Shown: positions 9,135-16,868 of the stretch, in pieces
Layout of the letters: each line of letters begins with the position of its first letter
Position numbering within the stretch: the first letter of the stretch is position 1
NCBI RefSeq assembly: GCF_900114315.1
Contig: NZ_FOSQ01000001.1
Coordinates: forward strand, 846,202-910,201
Direction: 5' to 3'
Length of the DNA stretch: 64,000 bases
Source: Falsiroseomonas stagni DSM 19981
Lineage (GTDB): Bacteria; Pseudomonadota; Alphaproteobacteria; Acetobacterales; Acetobacteraceae
Notes under the pieces: model-generated
The model's input: the letters and a program-made list of their open reading frames with translations, nothing else
Database searches by the model: none
What the model was told of the DNA's origin: nothing
Translations under genes and position numbers: made by a program

Positions 9135-10181
9135 ATGACCCCCTTTCCCGATCCCGCGCTGCTGCTGGCCTGGTATGACCGGCACAAGCGCACCCTGCCC
9201 TGGCGGATGCCGTCAGGTGCCGCCGATCCTTACCGCGTCTGGCTGTCGGAGGTCATGCTCCAGCAGACGACCGTCGCGACGGTCGGCCCGCGCTATGCCC
9301 GGTTCCTGGCCCGCTTCCCGGATGTGGCAAGCTTGGCCGCCGCATCCTGGGAGGAGGTGGCGGAGGAATGGGCCGGGCTCGGCTACTATGCCCGCGCGCG
9401 GAACCTGCATGCCGGGGCGAAGGCGCTGGCGGCGGGCGGATTCCCGACCACGGTGGAGGGGCTGCGCGCGATGCCCGGCATCGGCGCCTATACCGCGGCG
9501 GCGGTCGCAGCGATCGCCTTCAACCGGCCGGTGGTGCCGGCGGACGGGAATGTGGAGCGGGTGACAGCCCGCATCCATGCGGTGGATGCCCCCCTGCCGG
9601 CGGCCAAGCCGCGCCTGGCGGCACTCGCCCAGGGCTGGATGGAAAACCCGGCCGCCCGCGCCCGGCCGGGGGATTTCGCGCAGGCGCTGTTCGACCTGGG
9701 CGCCACGGTCTGCACGCCCCGCAACCCCGCCTGCGCGATCTGCCCCTGGCGGGATGGCTGCGCGGCGCAGAAGGCCGGCATCCAGGCCGGCCTGCCGCGC
9801 AAGGCCGCGAAGAAGGCGAGGCCGACGCGATTCGGCGTGCATTTCCTGCTGCGCGACCGCGACGGGCGGCTGCTGCTGCGGCGGCGGCCCGATTCCGGGC
9901 TACTCGGCGGGATGCTGGAGGTGCCGGGGACGCCGTGGCGGGAGGAAGGGTGGGGCGCCGCGGAGGCCGCGACCCATGCGCCGCTGCCTGGGATGGACTG
10001 GCAGCCGCTGAACGGGGAGGCGACGCATGGCTTCACCCATTTCGAGCTGCGGATGGCGCTGTGGCGGGCTGAGGCGCCGGGGGGGCTGGCGCCGGAGGGC
10101 CTGGCCTGGTGGGACGCCGCCGCCGCCAGGGCCGCGATGCCCACCGCCATGAAGCGGCTGCTGGACCTGGCAGGCGTCTGA
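9135..10181 (+). CDS. mutY: A/G-specific adenine glycosylase MutY
   Basis: DNA repair glycosylase of 348 aa that removes adenine mispaired with 8-oxoguanine or G. Catalytic Glu39 lies in WLSEVMLQQTTVATV. The helix-hairpin-helix reads MPGIGAYTAAAVAAIAF, followed by Asp137 in VPADGNVERV. The [4Fe-4S] cluster cysteines are 193, 200, 203 and 209, with the exact C-X6-C-X2-C-X5-C spacing. Residues from about 225 form the Nudix-like 8-oxoG recognition domain. There is no clear Shine-Dalgarno before the ATG; its leader lies inside the oppositely oriented dciA start region, so it may be leaderless or weakly translated. Confidence 0.97.
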   Translation: MTPFPDPALLLAWYDRHKRTLPWRMPSGAADPYRVWLSEVMLQQTTVATVGPRYARFLARFPDVASLAAASWEEVAEEWAGLGYYARARNLHAGAKALAAGGFPTTVEGLRAMPGIGAYTAAAVAAIAFNRPVVPADGNVERVTARIHAVDAPLPAAKPRLAALAQGWMENPAARARPGDFAQALFDLGATVCTPRNPACAICPWRDGCAAQKAGIQAGLPRKAAKKARPTRFGVHFLLRDRDGRLLLRRRPDSGLLGGMLEVPGTPWREEGWGAAEAATHAPLPGMDWQPLNGEATHGFTHFELRMALWRAEAPGGLAPEGLAWWDAAAARAAMPTAMKRLLDLAGV

Positions 10182-10264
10182 AACCGGGGTGATCACCGGG
10201 CGTTCCTGGTGGCGCGCGCGTCACGAATCCTTCATCCCGGCCATGCTGCACCGCAGCCATCGCC

Positions 10265-10293
10265 TTGACACTGCTAACCCCACATCGTAGGGA
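10265..10293 (+). promoter_or_regulatory. Probable sigma70-type promoter of the F0 operon
   Basis: A perfect TTGACA hexamer at 10265-10270 is followed, after 17 bp, by TAGGGA at 10288-10293, a weak -10 element. It lies in the 153-bp gap between mutY and atpI, 42 bp before the atpI start codon, and is the only good -35 box there. Confidence 0.5.
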
Positions 10294-10334
10294 GCGCGCG
10301 CCTTCCGGGCGGGGCACCGCGGGGGAGAGCAGGC

Positions 10335-10631
10335 GTGACGAAACCAGACGGCTTCGAGGATCGGCTCCGGCAGGCCCGGTCGCGGCGAGGGATGGATCCC
10401 GAGCCCGGCAGAACGGGAAATCTGCCGCCGGGCAGCACCTGGGGCATCGGGTTTCGCGCGGGGGTCGAGGTCGTCTCGGCACTCGTCGTCGGCGTGGCGG
10501 CTGGCTGGTTCCTGGACCGCTGGCTCGGCACCTGGCCGTGGCTCTTCCTGCTGTTCTTCGTCTTCGGCAGCGTCGCGGGCGTGTTGAACGTCTACCGGCT
10601 GTTCAAGCCACGCGATGCGGCACGGAAATAG
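10335..10631 (+). CDS. atpI: ATP synthase protein I (AtpI)
   Basis: Small membrane protein of 98 aa encoded first in the F0 operon, thought to assist c-ring assembly or Mg2+ handling. A charged, disordered N-terminal 35 residues precedes two hydrophobic segments, about 42-62 (FRAGVEVVSALVVGVAAGWFL) and 67-87 (PWLFLLFFVFGSVAGVLNVY), joined by the short loop DRWLGT typical of AtpI. Start is GTG at 10335 with a GGGGGAGAG stretch upstream. atpB follows after 51 bp. Confidence 0.9.
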   Translation: MTKPDGFEDRLRQARSRRGMDPEPGRTGNLPPGSTWGIGFRAGVEVVSALVVGVAAGWFLDRWLGTWPWLFLLFFVFGSVAGVLNVYRLFKPRDAARK

Positions 10632-10682
10632 GCCCCGGGGACTTGTCCCTGGCGGGCTGGGTAGGGATCGAGGCTGCCGCGG

Positions 10683-11462
10683 ATGCGGCGACCGGGGGAA
10701 TCGAGAGTGGCCGCCGAAGGTAAGACGATCGACGCGCTGAGCCAGTTCGAGCTCGCGACCGTGCTGGGCCCGATCGGCTCCTCGGTCGGGTTCTCGCAGT
10801 CCAATGCGCATATGCTGCTGGCGGCGGGGCTGATCACGGCGCTGATCATGTTCGGCATGTCGGCGCGCGCGGTGGTGCCGGGCCGGCTGCAGAGCCTGGC
10901 GGAATCCTCTTACGAATTCGTGCATGACCTGGTGCTGGGGCAGGTGGGGGATGAGGGCAAGCGCTTCTTCCCCTTCGTCTTCACGCTGTTCATGTTCGTG
11001 CTGTTCGGCAACCTGCTGGGGCTGCTGCCCTACGCCTTCACCTTCACGAGCCACATCGCGGTGACCTTCGCGCTGGCCGCGGTGGTGTTCGTGCTGATCA
11101 CGGTCGTGGCGCTGATGCTGCATGGCCGGAAGTTCTTCGGATACTTCTTCCCGGAAGGCGCGCCGATCTGGCTGGCGCCGATCATCATCCCGGTCGAGAT
11201 CGTGTCCTACCTCTCGCGCCCGGTCAGCCTGTCCATCCGACTGTTCGCCAACATGGTCGCCGGCCACGTGATGCTGAAGGTGTTCGCCACCTTCATCGTC
11301 CTGCTCGGTGGCCTGGGCGCCGTCGGTCCCTTCGTGGCGGTGCTGCCGCTCGGGGTGAACATCGCGCTGGTCGGCTTCGAAGTGCTGGTGGCGTTCCTCC
11401 AGGCGTATGTCTTCGCCATCCTCACCAGCATCTACCTGCACGACGCCGTGCACCTGCACTGA
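10683..11462 (+). CDS. atpB: F0F1 ATP synthase subunit a
   Basis: Proton-channel subunit a of the membrane F0 sector, 259 aa from the ATG at 10683. It has five to six membrane helices. The essential stator arginine lies in VSLSIRLFANMVAGHVMLK, and the last helix contains VLVAFLQAYVFAILTSIYL. An in-frame GTG at 10707, with a GGGGGAA run before it, would give a 251-aa protein and is a real alternative: the residues after it (AAEGKTIDALSQFEL) look like the family's N-terminus. atpE follows after a 66-bp gap that contains an AGACGGAAGG ribosome-binding region. Confidence 0.95.
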   Translation: MRRPGESRVAAEGKTIDALSQFELATVLGPIGSSVGFSQSNAHMLLAAGLITALIMFGMSARAVVPGRLQSLAESSYEFVHDLVLGQVGDEGKRFFPFVFTLFMFVLFGNLLGLLPYAFTFTSHIAVTFALAAVVFVLITVVALMLHGRKFFGYFFPEGAPIWLAPIIIPVEIVSYLSRPVSLSIRLFANMVAGHVMLKVFATFIVLLGGLGAVGPFVAVLPLGVNIALVGFEVLVAFLQAYVFAILTSIYLHDAVHLH

Positions 11463-11528
11463 TCCGCAGGCCTGGCGTCCGTTCAGACCAATCCCACCCC
11501 AGTTCACACAAGACGGAAGGATACACAG

Positions 11529-11753
11529 ATGGAAGTGGCTGCCGCGAAGGCCCTCGGGGCTGGCATCGCCGTGATCGCGCTGTTCGGCGTTGGCCTCGGC
11601 ATCGGCAACATCTTCTCCGCGATGATCACCAGCGTGGCCCGCAATCCGGCGGCTCGCGATGCGGTGTTCCCGATCGGCATCCTGGGCTTCGCGCTCACGG
11701 AAGCCGTCGCGCTCTTCGCGCTGCTGATCGCGTTCCTCATCCTGTTCACCTGA
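11529..11753 (+). CDS. atpE: F0F1 ATP synthase subunit c
   Basis: Proteolipid of the rotating c-ring, 74 aa. Two membrane helices form a hairpin around the polar loop ARNPAARD, with the glycine-rich packing motif [12 protein letters not shown] in helix 1. The proton-binding carboxylate is Glu58 in [12 protein letters not shown] strong ribosome-binding site (GGAAGG, about 7 nt upstream) fits the high stoichiometry required. It is followed by an 18-bp palindrome before atpF'. Confidence 0.97.
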   Translation: MEVAAAKALGAGIAVIALFGVGLGIGNIFSAMITSVARNPAARDAVFPIGILGFALTEAVALFALLIAFLILFT

Positions 11754-11771
11754 TCCCGCCTGCCGGGGCGC

Positions 11772-11789
11772 GGGTGGCCATGGCCACCC
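11772..11789 (+). other. Intercistronic hairpin between atpE and atpF'
   Basis: Perfect 18-bp palindrome GGGTGGCCATGGCCACCC 19 bp after the atpE stop, without a T-run. In other bacteria a structure at this point stabilises the atpE message or lets some transcripts end, giving more subunit c than b; here that role is inferred from position only. Confidence 0.5.
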
Positions 11790-11884
11790 CGCCTGCGGCC
11801 TGAGGGATTACAGCGCGCCATCATCCTAGCCAGTGGCCTTGCCGGTGGCGCGCCGGCGGACAGACCGAGGAGACCCGACACACC

Positions 11885-12385
11885 ATGCCGCAGCTCGAGT
11901 TCGGCAATCCGCTGATCATCGCCCAGATCGTCTGGCTGCTGATCATCTTCGGGGTGCTCTACTTCGTGCTTTCCAACTACGCGCTGCCGCGCGTGGCGGA
12001 AGTGCTGGAGGATCGCCGCCAGCGGATCGAGGGTGACCTCGAAGCCGCGCGCGCCGCCAAGGCGGAAGCCGATGCGGCCACCGCCGCCTATCGCGAAGCC
12101 TCGGCCAAGGCCCGGGCGGAAGCGCAGGCCGCGATCGCGGAAGCGATGCAATCGGCCCAGGCGGAAACGACGGCCCGCGCCGATGCGCTGGCTGCCCGGC
12201 TGGCGAAGCAGATCGATGAGGCGGAAGCCCGCATCGGTCGTGCCCGCGACGCCGCCATGGGCGCGCTGCGCCAGGTCTCGACCGAGACGGCGGATGCGCT
12301 GATGGTCCGCCTGACCGGCCGCAGCGACCAGGCGGCGCTGGGTGCCGCCGTGGACCGTGCGCTCGCCGCGCGCGGCCAGGGCTGA
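11885..12385 (+). CDS. atpF': F0F1 ATP synthase subunit b' (peripheral stalk)
   Basis: Peripheral-stalk subunit of 166 aa. One N-terminal membrane helix (about residues 10-30, IIAQIVWLLIIFGVLYFVLS) is followed by a continuous alanine- and charge-rich helix that pairs with subunit b. Two unequal b-type genes in tandem (b' then b) are the pattern of photosynthetic and other alphaproteobacteria and of cyanobacteria, where the stalk is a b-b' heterodimer. It lies 14 bp before atpF, and the two are clearly co-transcribed. Confidence 0.93.
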   Translation: MPQLEFGNPLIIAQIVWLLIIFGVLYFVLSNYALPRVAEVLEDRRQRIEGDLEAARAAKAEADAATAAYREASAKARAEAQAAIAEAMQSAQAETTARADALAARLAKQIDEAEARIGRARDAAMGALRQVSTETADALMVRLTGRSDQAALGAAVDRALAARGQG

Positions 12386-12399
12386 GGAGACAGGGCGCC

Positions 12400-12909
12400 A
12401 TGGAACACCACTACGCGCATTTCTGGCTCGACCCGAAGTTCTGGGTCGCGGTCTCCTTCGTCCTCTTCGTCCTGCTGGTCGCCAAGACGGCCTGGGCGCA
12501 GATCACCACGCGCCTCGATGGCCGCGGTGAGCGGATCCGCGCCGAACTGGCGGAAGCCGCCCAGCTTCGCGCGGAAGCGGAGGCGATGCGCCAGCAGGCG
12601 ATCGCCGACCGCGCCGCCGCGCTGGCGGAAGCGGAGGACATGATCGCCCGTGCCCGTGCCGAGGCCGAGCGCCTGGCCCAGGCCGCGGCGGCCGACGCTG
12701 AGACCGCCGCCAGGCGGCGCGAGCGGATGGCGATGGACCGCATTGCGGCCGCCGAGGCCGGTGCCGTCGCGGAAGTCCGCAACGCCGCCGCCGAGATCGC
12801 CGTGGTCGCGGCGCGGGAAGTGCTGGCCCAGACGGTGGACGCCCAGGCCGACGCCACGCTGATCGACGCCGCGGTTGCGGATCTGCCGCGGGCGCTGAAG
12901 GCGGCCTGA
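12400..12909 (+). CDS. atpF: F0F1 ATP synthase subunit b (peripheral stalk)
   Basis: Second stalk subunit, 169 aa. An N-terminal membrane helix (about residues 13-31, FWVAVSFVLFVLLVAKTAW) precedes a long coiled-coil-forming helix (RLDGRGERIRAELAEAAQL onward) and a C-terminal section that would contact subunit delta. RBS GAGGAGAC lies just upstream. It is the last gene of the F0 operon; the F1 genes (atpHAGDC) are not in the window, as expected for alphaproteobacteria where F0 and F1 are separate. Confidence 0.95.
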   Translation: MEHHYAHFWLDPKFWVAVSFVLFVLLVAKTAWAQITTRLDGRGERIRAELAEAAQLRAEAEAMRQQAIADRAAALAEAEDMIARARAEAERLAQAAAADAETAARRRERMAMDRIAAAEAGAVAEVRNAAAEIAVVAAREVLAQTVDAQADATLIDAAVADLPRALKAA

Positions 12910-12938
12910 CGGCCCCTTTCATCGACTGGTCATGACAG

Positions 12939-12964
12939 AAGGGGGCCGCAAGGCCCCCTTTTTT
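12939..12964 (+). terminator. Intrinsic terminator of the F0 operon
   Basis: A perfect 9-bp stem (AAGGGGGCC / GGCCCCCTT) with a GCAA tetraloop runs directly into six T residues (12959-12964), 29 bp after the atpF stop. This is a textbook rho-independent terminator. Confidence 0.93.
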
Positions 12965-13039
12965 CGTGCCCGCCGCTGGTCGTGCCCGCCGCTGGGGGCT
13001 CACATCGCTGCCCTTCCCCGGCGCACAGGCCGAAACGAT

Positions 13040-13061
13040 GAGGGGGCCTTTCGGCCCCCTC
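13040..13061 (-). terminator. Hairpin terminator of the RTX/VCBS gene
   Basis: Perfect 9-bp stem GAGGGGGCC / GGCCCCCTC with loop TTTC, 37 bp beyond the stop codon of the minus-strand RTX/VCBS gene. Its stem resembles the F0 terminator nearby but has no clean T-run on either strand, so it may need Rho. Confidence 0.6.
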
Positions 13062-13097
13062 CTCCCGCAGTTCCAGGATCGGCGGATACGCCTGGCG

Positions 13098-14666
13098 TCA
13101 GACCATCTGCCAATCGGTGCTGACATCCAGCACCACGCCGCCGCCGCGGACCGTCGCGCCATCCATGAACCAGTTCACCACCGTGCCGCCACCGCTGCGC
13201 CAGATCAGGTCCGCGCGGCCATCGCCGTTCACGTCGCCCACCGCGCGGATGTTCCAGGACGTCTCAACCTGCGCGACCGCGCCGCCACCGATGATGGAGG
13301 TGCCATTCATCAGCCAGACCACGACATCGCCCGTGGTGCTGTTGCGCCAGACCATGTCGGCGCGGCCATCGGCGTTGAAGTCGGCCAGGCCGCGGACCTG
13401 CCAGTCCAGCCCGACATTCGCCACCTGCCCGCCGCCGATGACAGTGTTGCCATCCATCGCCCAGACAACGACCTGCCCGGCCGCCCCGCGCCACAGGATG
13501 TCCGCGCGGCCATCGGCGTTGAAGTCGCCGAGGCCGGCGATGGTCCAGTCCGTCGTCACCGTGCCGACGCTGCGCGAGCCGCTGACGCCATAGACGCCGT
13601 CGAGGCGCTGCATGCTGACCGCACCCGTCGACAGGTCGCGCCACAGCAGGTCCGCGTTGCCGTCCCCGGTCATGTCGGCCATGCCCTGGAAGGTGGTGCC
13701 GAGAGGCCGCGATCCCGGGACGTTGGCGAGGCCGACGCTGGTGCCGTTCATGCTCCAGACCTGGATCGCGCCGGCGTTGGACAGCCACACGAGGTCGGCG
13801 CGGCCATTGCTGTCCGTCTCCGCCAGGCCCAGCAGCGTCCAGTCACTGCCGACCCGCGCGACCGTGCCGCCACCGGTGATCGACAGGTTGCTCATCGTCC
13901 AGAGCGCGACCGTGCCATCGGCGCCCCGCCACGCCAGGTCAGCCCGCCCGTCGCCATTCAGGTCCCGAGGACGGGCGGTGTTGCCCAGCATGACGGAGGT
14001 GCCGATGAAGTCGATCCGCTCGATCCCGCTGATGATGTCGGTGCCTTCGGTGCTGGCGGTGACGCGCCAGGATCCATCGGCGAGCAGCGCCCACTCCGCA
14101 CTGGCACGGCCGACGACGAAGCGCGCGACGTCGAAGCCTGCCTCCCCCAGCACCAGATCATTGCCCGTGCCGCCGGTCAGGACGTCATCGCCATCGCCGC
14201 CCCAGAGGCTGTCGTTTTCCGAATCGCCCTGCAGCGTGTCGTTGCCCCCGTAGCCGAACATGCTGTCGTGGCCTTCGCGGCCGCCCTGGGCCTCACTGAA
14301 GTCCGACAGGCGCACCTCCGACGGTCCCGACATGATGGCGGCGTCGAAGGCGTTGCCGTCGCCCAGCGCCAGCCATCGATAGAGGTTGTTGCCATTGATG
14401 CTGACATCGCTGATGTCGACCAGCCGGACCCCGTCGACGACCACATAGACCCTGGTGACGATGGCGCCGCCATTGGGCTGGAGGAGGTTCTGCCCGTTGG
14501 CCCCGAAGCCGATGCCATAGATCTCGATGCTCCCCGGGCGTCCGCCCAGCGTGCCGTCCACGATGAAGGTGCCGGTGTTCAACGTGCGGAGCGACGTATT
14601 CTCCATGCTGCTCAGCGCGGTCAGCGGGTTGATCGCGCTGTTGCGGGCGATGATGAAACGACCCAT
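13098..14666 (-). CDS. RTX-motif and VCBS/FG-GAP repeat protein, probably type I secreted
   Basis: Protein of 522 aa from the ATG at 14666 (AAGGG upstream). There is no N-terminal signal peptide. Residues around 130-175 contain Ca2+-binding nonapeptide repeats (GYGGNDTLQGD, WGGDGDDVLTGGTGNDL), a mark of type I secretion substrates. The C-terminal half holds six repeats of about 40-45 aa, each centred on a Ca-loop such as DLNGDGRADLAWRG, DFNADGRADILWRG or DVNGDGRADLIWRS followed by a tryptophan-rich strand: VCBS/FG-GAP beta-propeller blades. The order is unusual because RTX blocks are normally nearest the C-terminus. It may be a surface or extracellular adhesin or S-layer-like protein. No HlyB/D transporter is adjacent. 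Confidence 0.85.
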   Translation of the reverse strand: MGRFIIARNSAINPLTALSSMENTSLRTLNTGTFIVDGTLGGRPGSIEIYGIGFGANGQNLLQPNGGAIVTRVYVVVDGVRLVDISDVSINGNNLYRWLALGDGNAFDAAIMSGPSEVRLSDFSEAQGGREGHDSMFGYGGNDTLQGDSENDSLWGGDGDDVLTGGTGNDLVLGEAGFDVARFVVGRASAEWALLADGSWRVTASTEGTDIISGIERIDFIGTSVMLGNTARPRDLNGDGRADLAWRGADGTVALWTMSNLSITGGGTVARVGSDWTLLGLAETDSNGRADLVWLSNAGAIQVWSMNGTSVGLANVPGSRPLGTTFQGMADMTGDGNADLLWRDLSTGAVSMQRLDGVYGVSGSRSVGTVTTDWTIAGLGDFNADGRADILWRGAAGQVVVWAMDGNTVIGGGQVANVGLDWQVRGLADFNADGRADMVWRNSTTGDVVVWLMNGTSIIGGGAVAQVETSWNIRAVGDVNGDGRADLIWRSGGGTVVNWFMDGATVRGGGVVLDVSTDWQMV

Positions 14667-14792
14667 GGCTTTGCCCTTACATAACGTTAACGACATTAAT
14701 GGCGTGGCGGTTTCGTCTCTTCAAGCCGTGCGCGCTGGTCGCCGGCCCTGGCGCGGGATAACTTAGCCGCAACATCATGTCGGAGAAGCAAC
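14667..14792. promoter_or_regulatory. AT-rich divergent promoter region
   Basis: The 126-bp gap between the divergent RTX/VCBS gene and the ABC binding-protein gene contains an AT-rich patch at 14679-14700 with overlapping palindromes (TAACGTTA, GTTAAC), rare in this genome. It probably carries the promoter or an operator for the minus-strand gene. The plus-strand gene has its own RBS (GGAGAAG). Confidence 0.4.
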
Positions 14793-16373
14793 ATGAAGCG
14801 CAGTTTCCTGGCGGCCGCCCTGTTTGCGGCGACCGCTTTCGCCGCGCCGCCGGCCCAGGCCAATCTGTTCCGCTGGGCCAATGACGGTGATGTGAACTCC
14901 ATGGATCCCTATGCCCGGCAGGAGACCTTCCTGCTGAGCTTCATGCAGAATGTGTATGAGCCGCTGGTCCGGCGGAACCGGCAGCTGCAGGTCGAAGCCT
15001 CGCTGGCCGAGCGCTGGGAGCAGACCGCGCCGACTGTGTGGCGCTTCCACCTCCGCCGCGGCGTTACCTTCACGGATGGCACGCCCTTCACGGCGGATGA
15101 TGTCGTGTTCTCCATCGTGCGGGCGAAGGCGCAGGGATCGAATGTGGGCGGGTCGCTCGCCAGCGTGAAGGAAGCGCGGCGCGTCGACGACCATACGGTG
15201 GATGTGGAAACCCATGCGCCGAACCCGATCTTCCTGGAGGAGATCACCGGCATCGGCATGATGTCCCGCCGCTGGGCGGAGGCGAACAACGCGACGCGCA
15301 GCGCCGACCTGACCACGGGCGCCGAGAATTTCGCGACCCGCAACGCCATGGGCACCGGCCCCTTCCGCCTGGTGTCGCGGGAGCCCGACCGCCGCACGGT
15401 GCTGGCGCCGAATCCGGGCTGGTGGGACCGGCCGGAACACAACCTGACCCGCGTCGAGTTCAACGTCATCGCCAATGACGCGACGCGCATCGCCGCCCTG
15501 CTGAGCGGGGAGGTGGACATGGTCTATACCGTGCCGCCGCAGGACACGGACCGCCTGTCCCGCACGCCCAACATCCGCGTGCACCAGCAGGCGGAACTGC
15601 GGACCATCTACCTCGGCTTCGACCAGATGCGGCCGGAACTGCTGAAATCCGATGTGCGGGGGCGCAACCCGTTCCAGGACATCCGCGTGCGGCAGGCCTT
15701 CAACCACGCGATCGACCGCGCGGCCATCGTGCGGACCGTGATGCGCGGCCAGGCGCGGCCGACGGGGCTGATGATCGGGCCGGGGGTGAACGGCCACACC
15801 ACGGCCGGCGACCAGGTGGCGGCCTACAACCCGGACCTGGCGCGGCGGCTGCTGGCGGAAGCCGGCTATCCCCAGGGCTTCGGCGTGACGCTGGACTGCC
15901 CGAACGACCGCTACGTGAATGATGAGGCGATCTGCACGGCCGTGGTCTCCATGCTGGCGCGCATCGGCGTGCGCGTCACGCTGAACGCGCAGACCCGCGC
16001 CCGCTACTTCGCGGAGATCCTGGGCCCGCGCTACAACACCAGCTTCTACATGCTGGGCTGGACACCCAACACCTATGACGCCCACAACGCCTTCTTCAAC
16101 CTGATGGCGTCGCGCCGGGGCGACCGCGGGCTGTTCAACGTGGGCGGCTTCAGCAATGCCCGCTTCGATGAACTGGTGACGAGCATGGCGGTGGAGACCA
16201 ACCCGCAGGCGCGCCAGGCGATGATCGAGGAAGCGCTGAAGATCCACACCGATGCGGTGGGCCACCTGCCGCTGCACCAGCAGACCGTGATCTGGGCGGC
16301 GCGGAGCAACATCCAGCTCCAGCAGCTGGCGGACAACTACTTCCCGCTGCGCTTCGTGCGCGTCGGCAACTGA
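14793..16373 (+). CDS. ABC transporter substrate-binding protein (peptide/SBP_bac_5 family)
   Basis: Periplasmic solute receptor of 526 aa, DppA/OppA class. A 23-residue signal peptide ends AAPPAQA before NLFRWANDGDVNSMDPY, the standard opening of family 5 binding proteins. The family signature RRGVTFTDGTPFTADDVVFS lies near residue 90, and the typical NHAIDRAAIVRTVM segment near 310. The C-terminal lobe ends FPLRFVRVGN. RBS is GGAGAAG. The permease and ATPase genes are not next to it: it is a solitary receptor, either using a shared transporter or with its partners elsewhere. Its ligand (peptide, glutathione, opine or nickel complex) cannot be told from sequence. Confidence 0.92.
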   Translation: MKRSFLAAALFAATAFAAPPAQANLFRWANDGDVNSMDPYARQETFLLSFMQNVYEPLVRRNRQLQVEASLAERWEQTAPTVWRFHLRRGVTFTDGTPFTADDVVFSIVRAKAQGSNVGGSLASVKEARRVDDHTVDVETHAPNPIFLEEITGIGMMSRRWAEANNATRSADLTTGAENFATRNAMGTGPFRLVSREPDRRTVLAPNPGWWDRPEHNLTRVEFNVIANDATRIAALLSGEVDMVYTVPPQDTDRLSRTPNIRVHQQAELRTIYLGFDQMRPELLKSDVRGRNPFQDIRVRQAFNHAIDRAAIVRTVMRGQARPTGLMIGPGVNGHTTAGDQVAAYNPDLARRLLAEAGYPQGFGVTLDCPNDRYVNDEAICTAVVSMLARIGVRVTLNAQTRARYFAEILGPRYNTSFYMLGWTPNTYDAHNAFFNLMASRRGDRGLFNVGGFSNARFDELVTSMAVETNPQARQAMIEEALKIHTDAVGHLPLHQQTVIWAARSNIQLQQLADNYFPLRFVRVGN

Positions 16374-16382
16374 GAGGCGCCG

Positions 16383-16408
16383 CCCTCTCCCGCATGCGCG
16401 GGGGAGGG
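16383..16408. terminator. Bidirectional hairpin between convergent genes
   Basis: 11-bp stem (CCCTCTCCCGC / GCGGGGGAGGG, one G-U/mismatch) with loop ATGC, filling the 42-bp gap between the convergent binding-protein gene and the GNAT gene. No T-run follows on either strand. Confidence 0.6.
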
Positions 16409-16415
16409 AGCGTTC

Positions 16416-16868
16416 TCAGCCCAGCTTGCGGTCGTAGGTGATCCACATCGTGCGCGTCGCCATGCGGTCATAGACGCCGCGGCCGCGATAGTTGTCGTCG
16501 GCCGTGATCCAGCGGATCACGGTCCAGCCGCGCTGGCGGCCTTCCTCCGCCACCGCGTCGATCAGCGCATCCGCCACGCGCTGGCCGCGCGCGGCGGGGT
16601 CCACGAACAGATCATCGAGGTAGCCGCCGACGCTGGCCGAAAGCGGCCGCGCGAAGGGGCGGTAATGGGCGAGGCCCAGCACCGCGCGGGACTCGTTCTC
16701 CGCCACCAGCGCCTTCACCTCATGCGCGGGGTCCATGATCCAGCCCCAGACGCGGGCGCGCATCTCCGGCGTCTGCTCCACCTTGTAGAAGGCGGCATAG
16801 CCGGCATAGAGGCGTTCCCACGCCTCCCGGTGGTGCGGCGCCAGGCGGACGACGTTCACGCTGCTCAT
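16416..16868 (-). CDS. GNAT-family N-acetyltransferase
   Basis: Acetyl-CoA-dependent acetyltransferase of 150 aa. The start (ATG, MSSVNVVRL) overlaps the stop of the Nudix gene by one base (TGATG), so translation is probably coupled. The acetyl-CoA-binding motif A is YLDDLFVDPAARGQRVADALI, with the R/Q-x-x-G/A loop as PAARGQRVADAL, and the C-terminal half shows NYRGRGVYDRMATRTMW. Length and the YDRMA pattern suggest the subgroup acting on small amines or protein N-termini. The substrate is unknown. It is the last gene of a two-gene minus-strand unit. Confidence 0.9.
   Translation of the reverse strand: MSSVNVVRLAPHHREAWERLYAGYAAFYKVEQTPEMRARVWGWIMDPAHEVKALVAENESRAVLGLAHYRPFARPLSASVGGYLDDLFVDPAARGQRVADALIDAVAEEGRQRGWTVIRWITADDNYRGRGVYDRMATRTMWITYDRKLG

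Noticed and set aside
12965-12996. Duplicated GTGCCCGCCGCTGG after the F0 terminator
   Set aside because: Two short copies of about 15 bp without further context; likely replication slippage in noncoding DNA.
13098-14684. 572-aa plus-strand ORF opposite the RTX/VCBS gene
   Set aside because: It mirrors the repeats of the minus-strand protein and lacks RBS or motif support; the minus-strand frame has six calcium loops.
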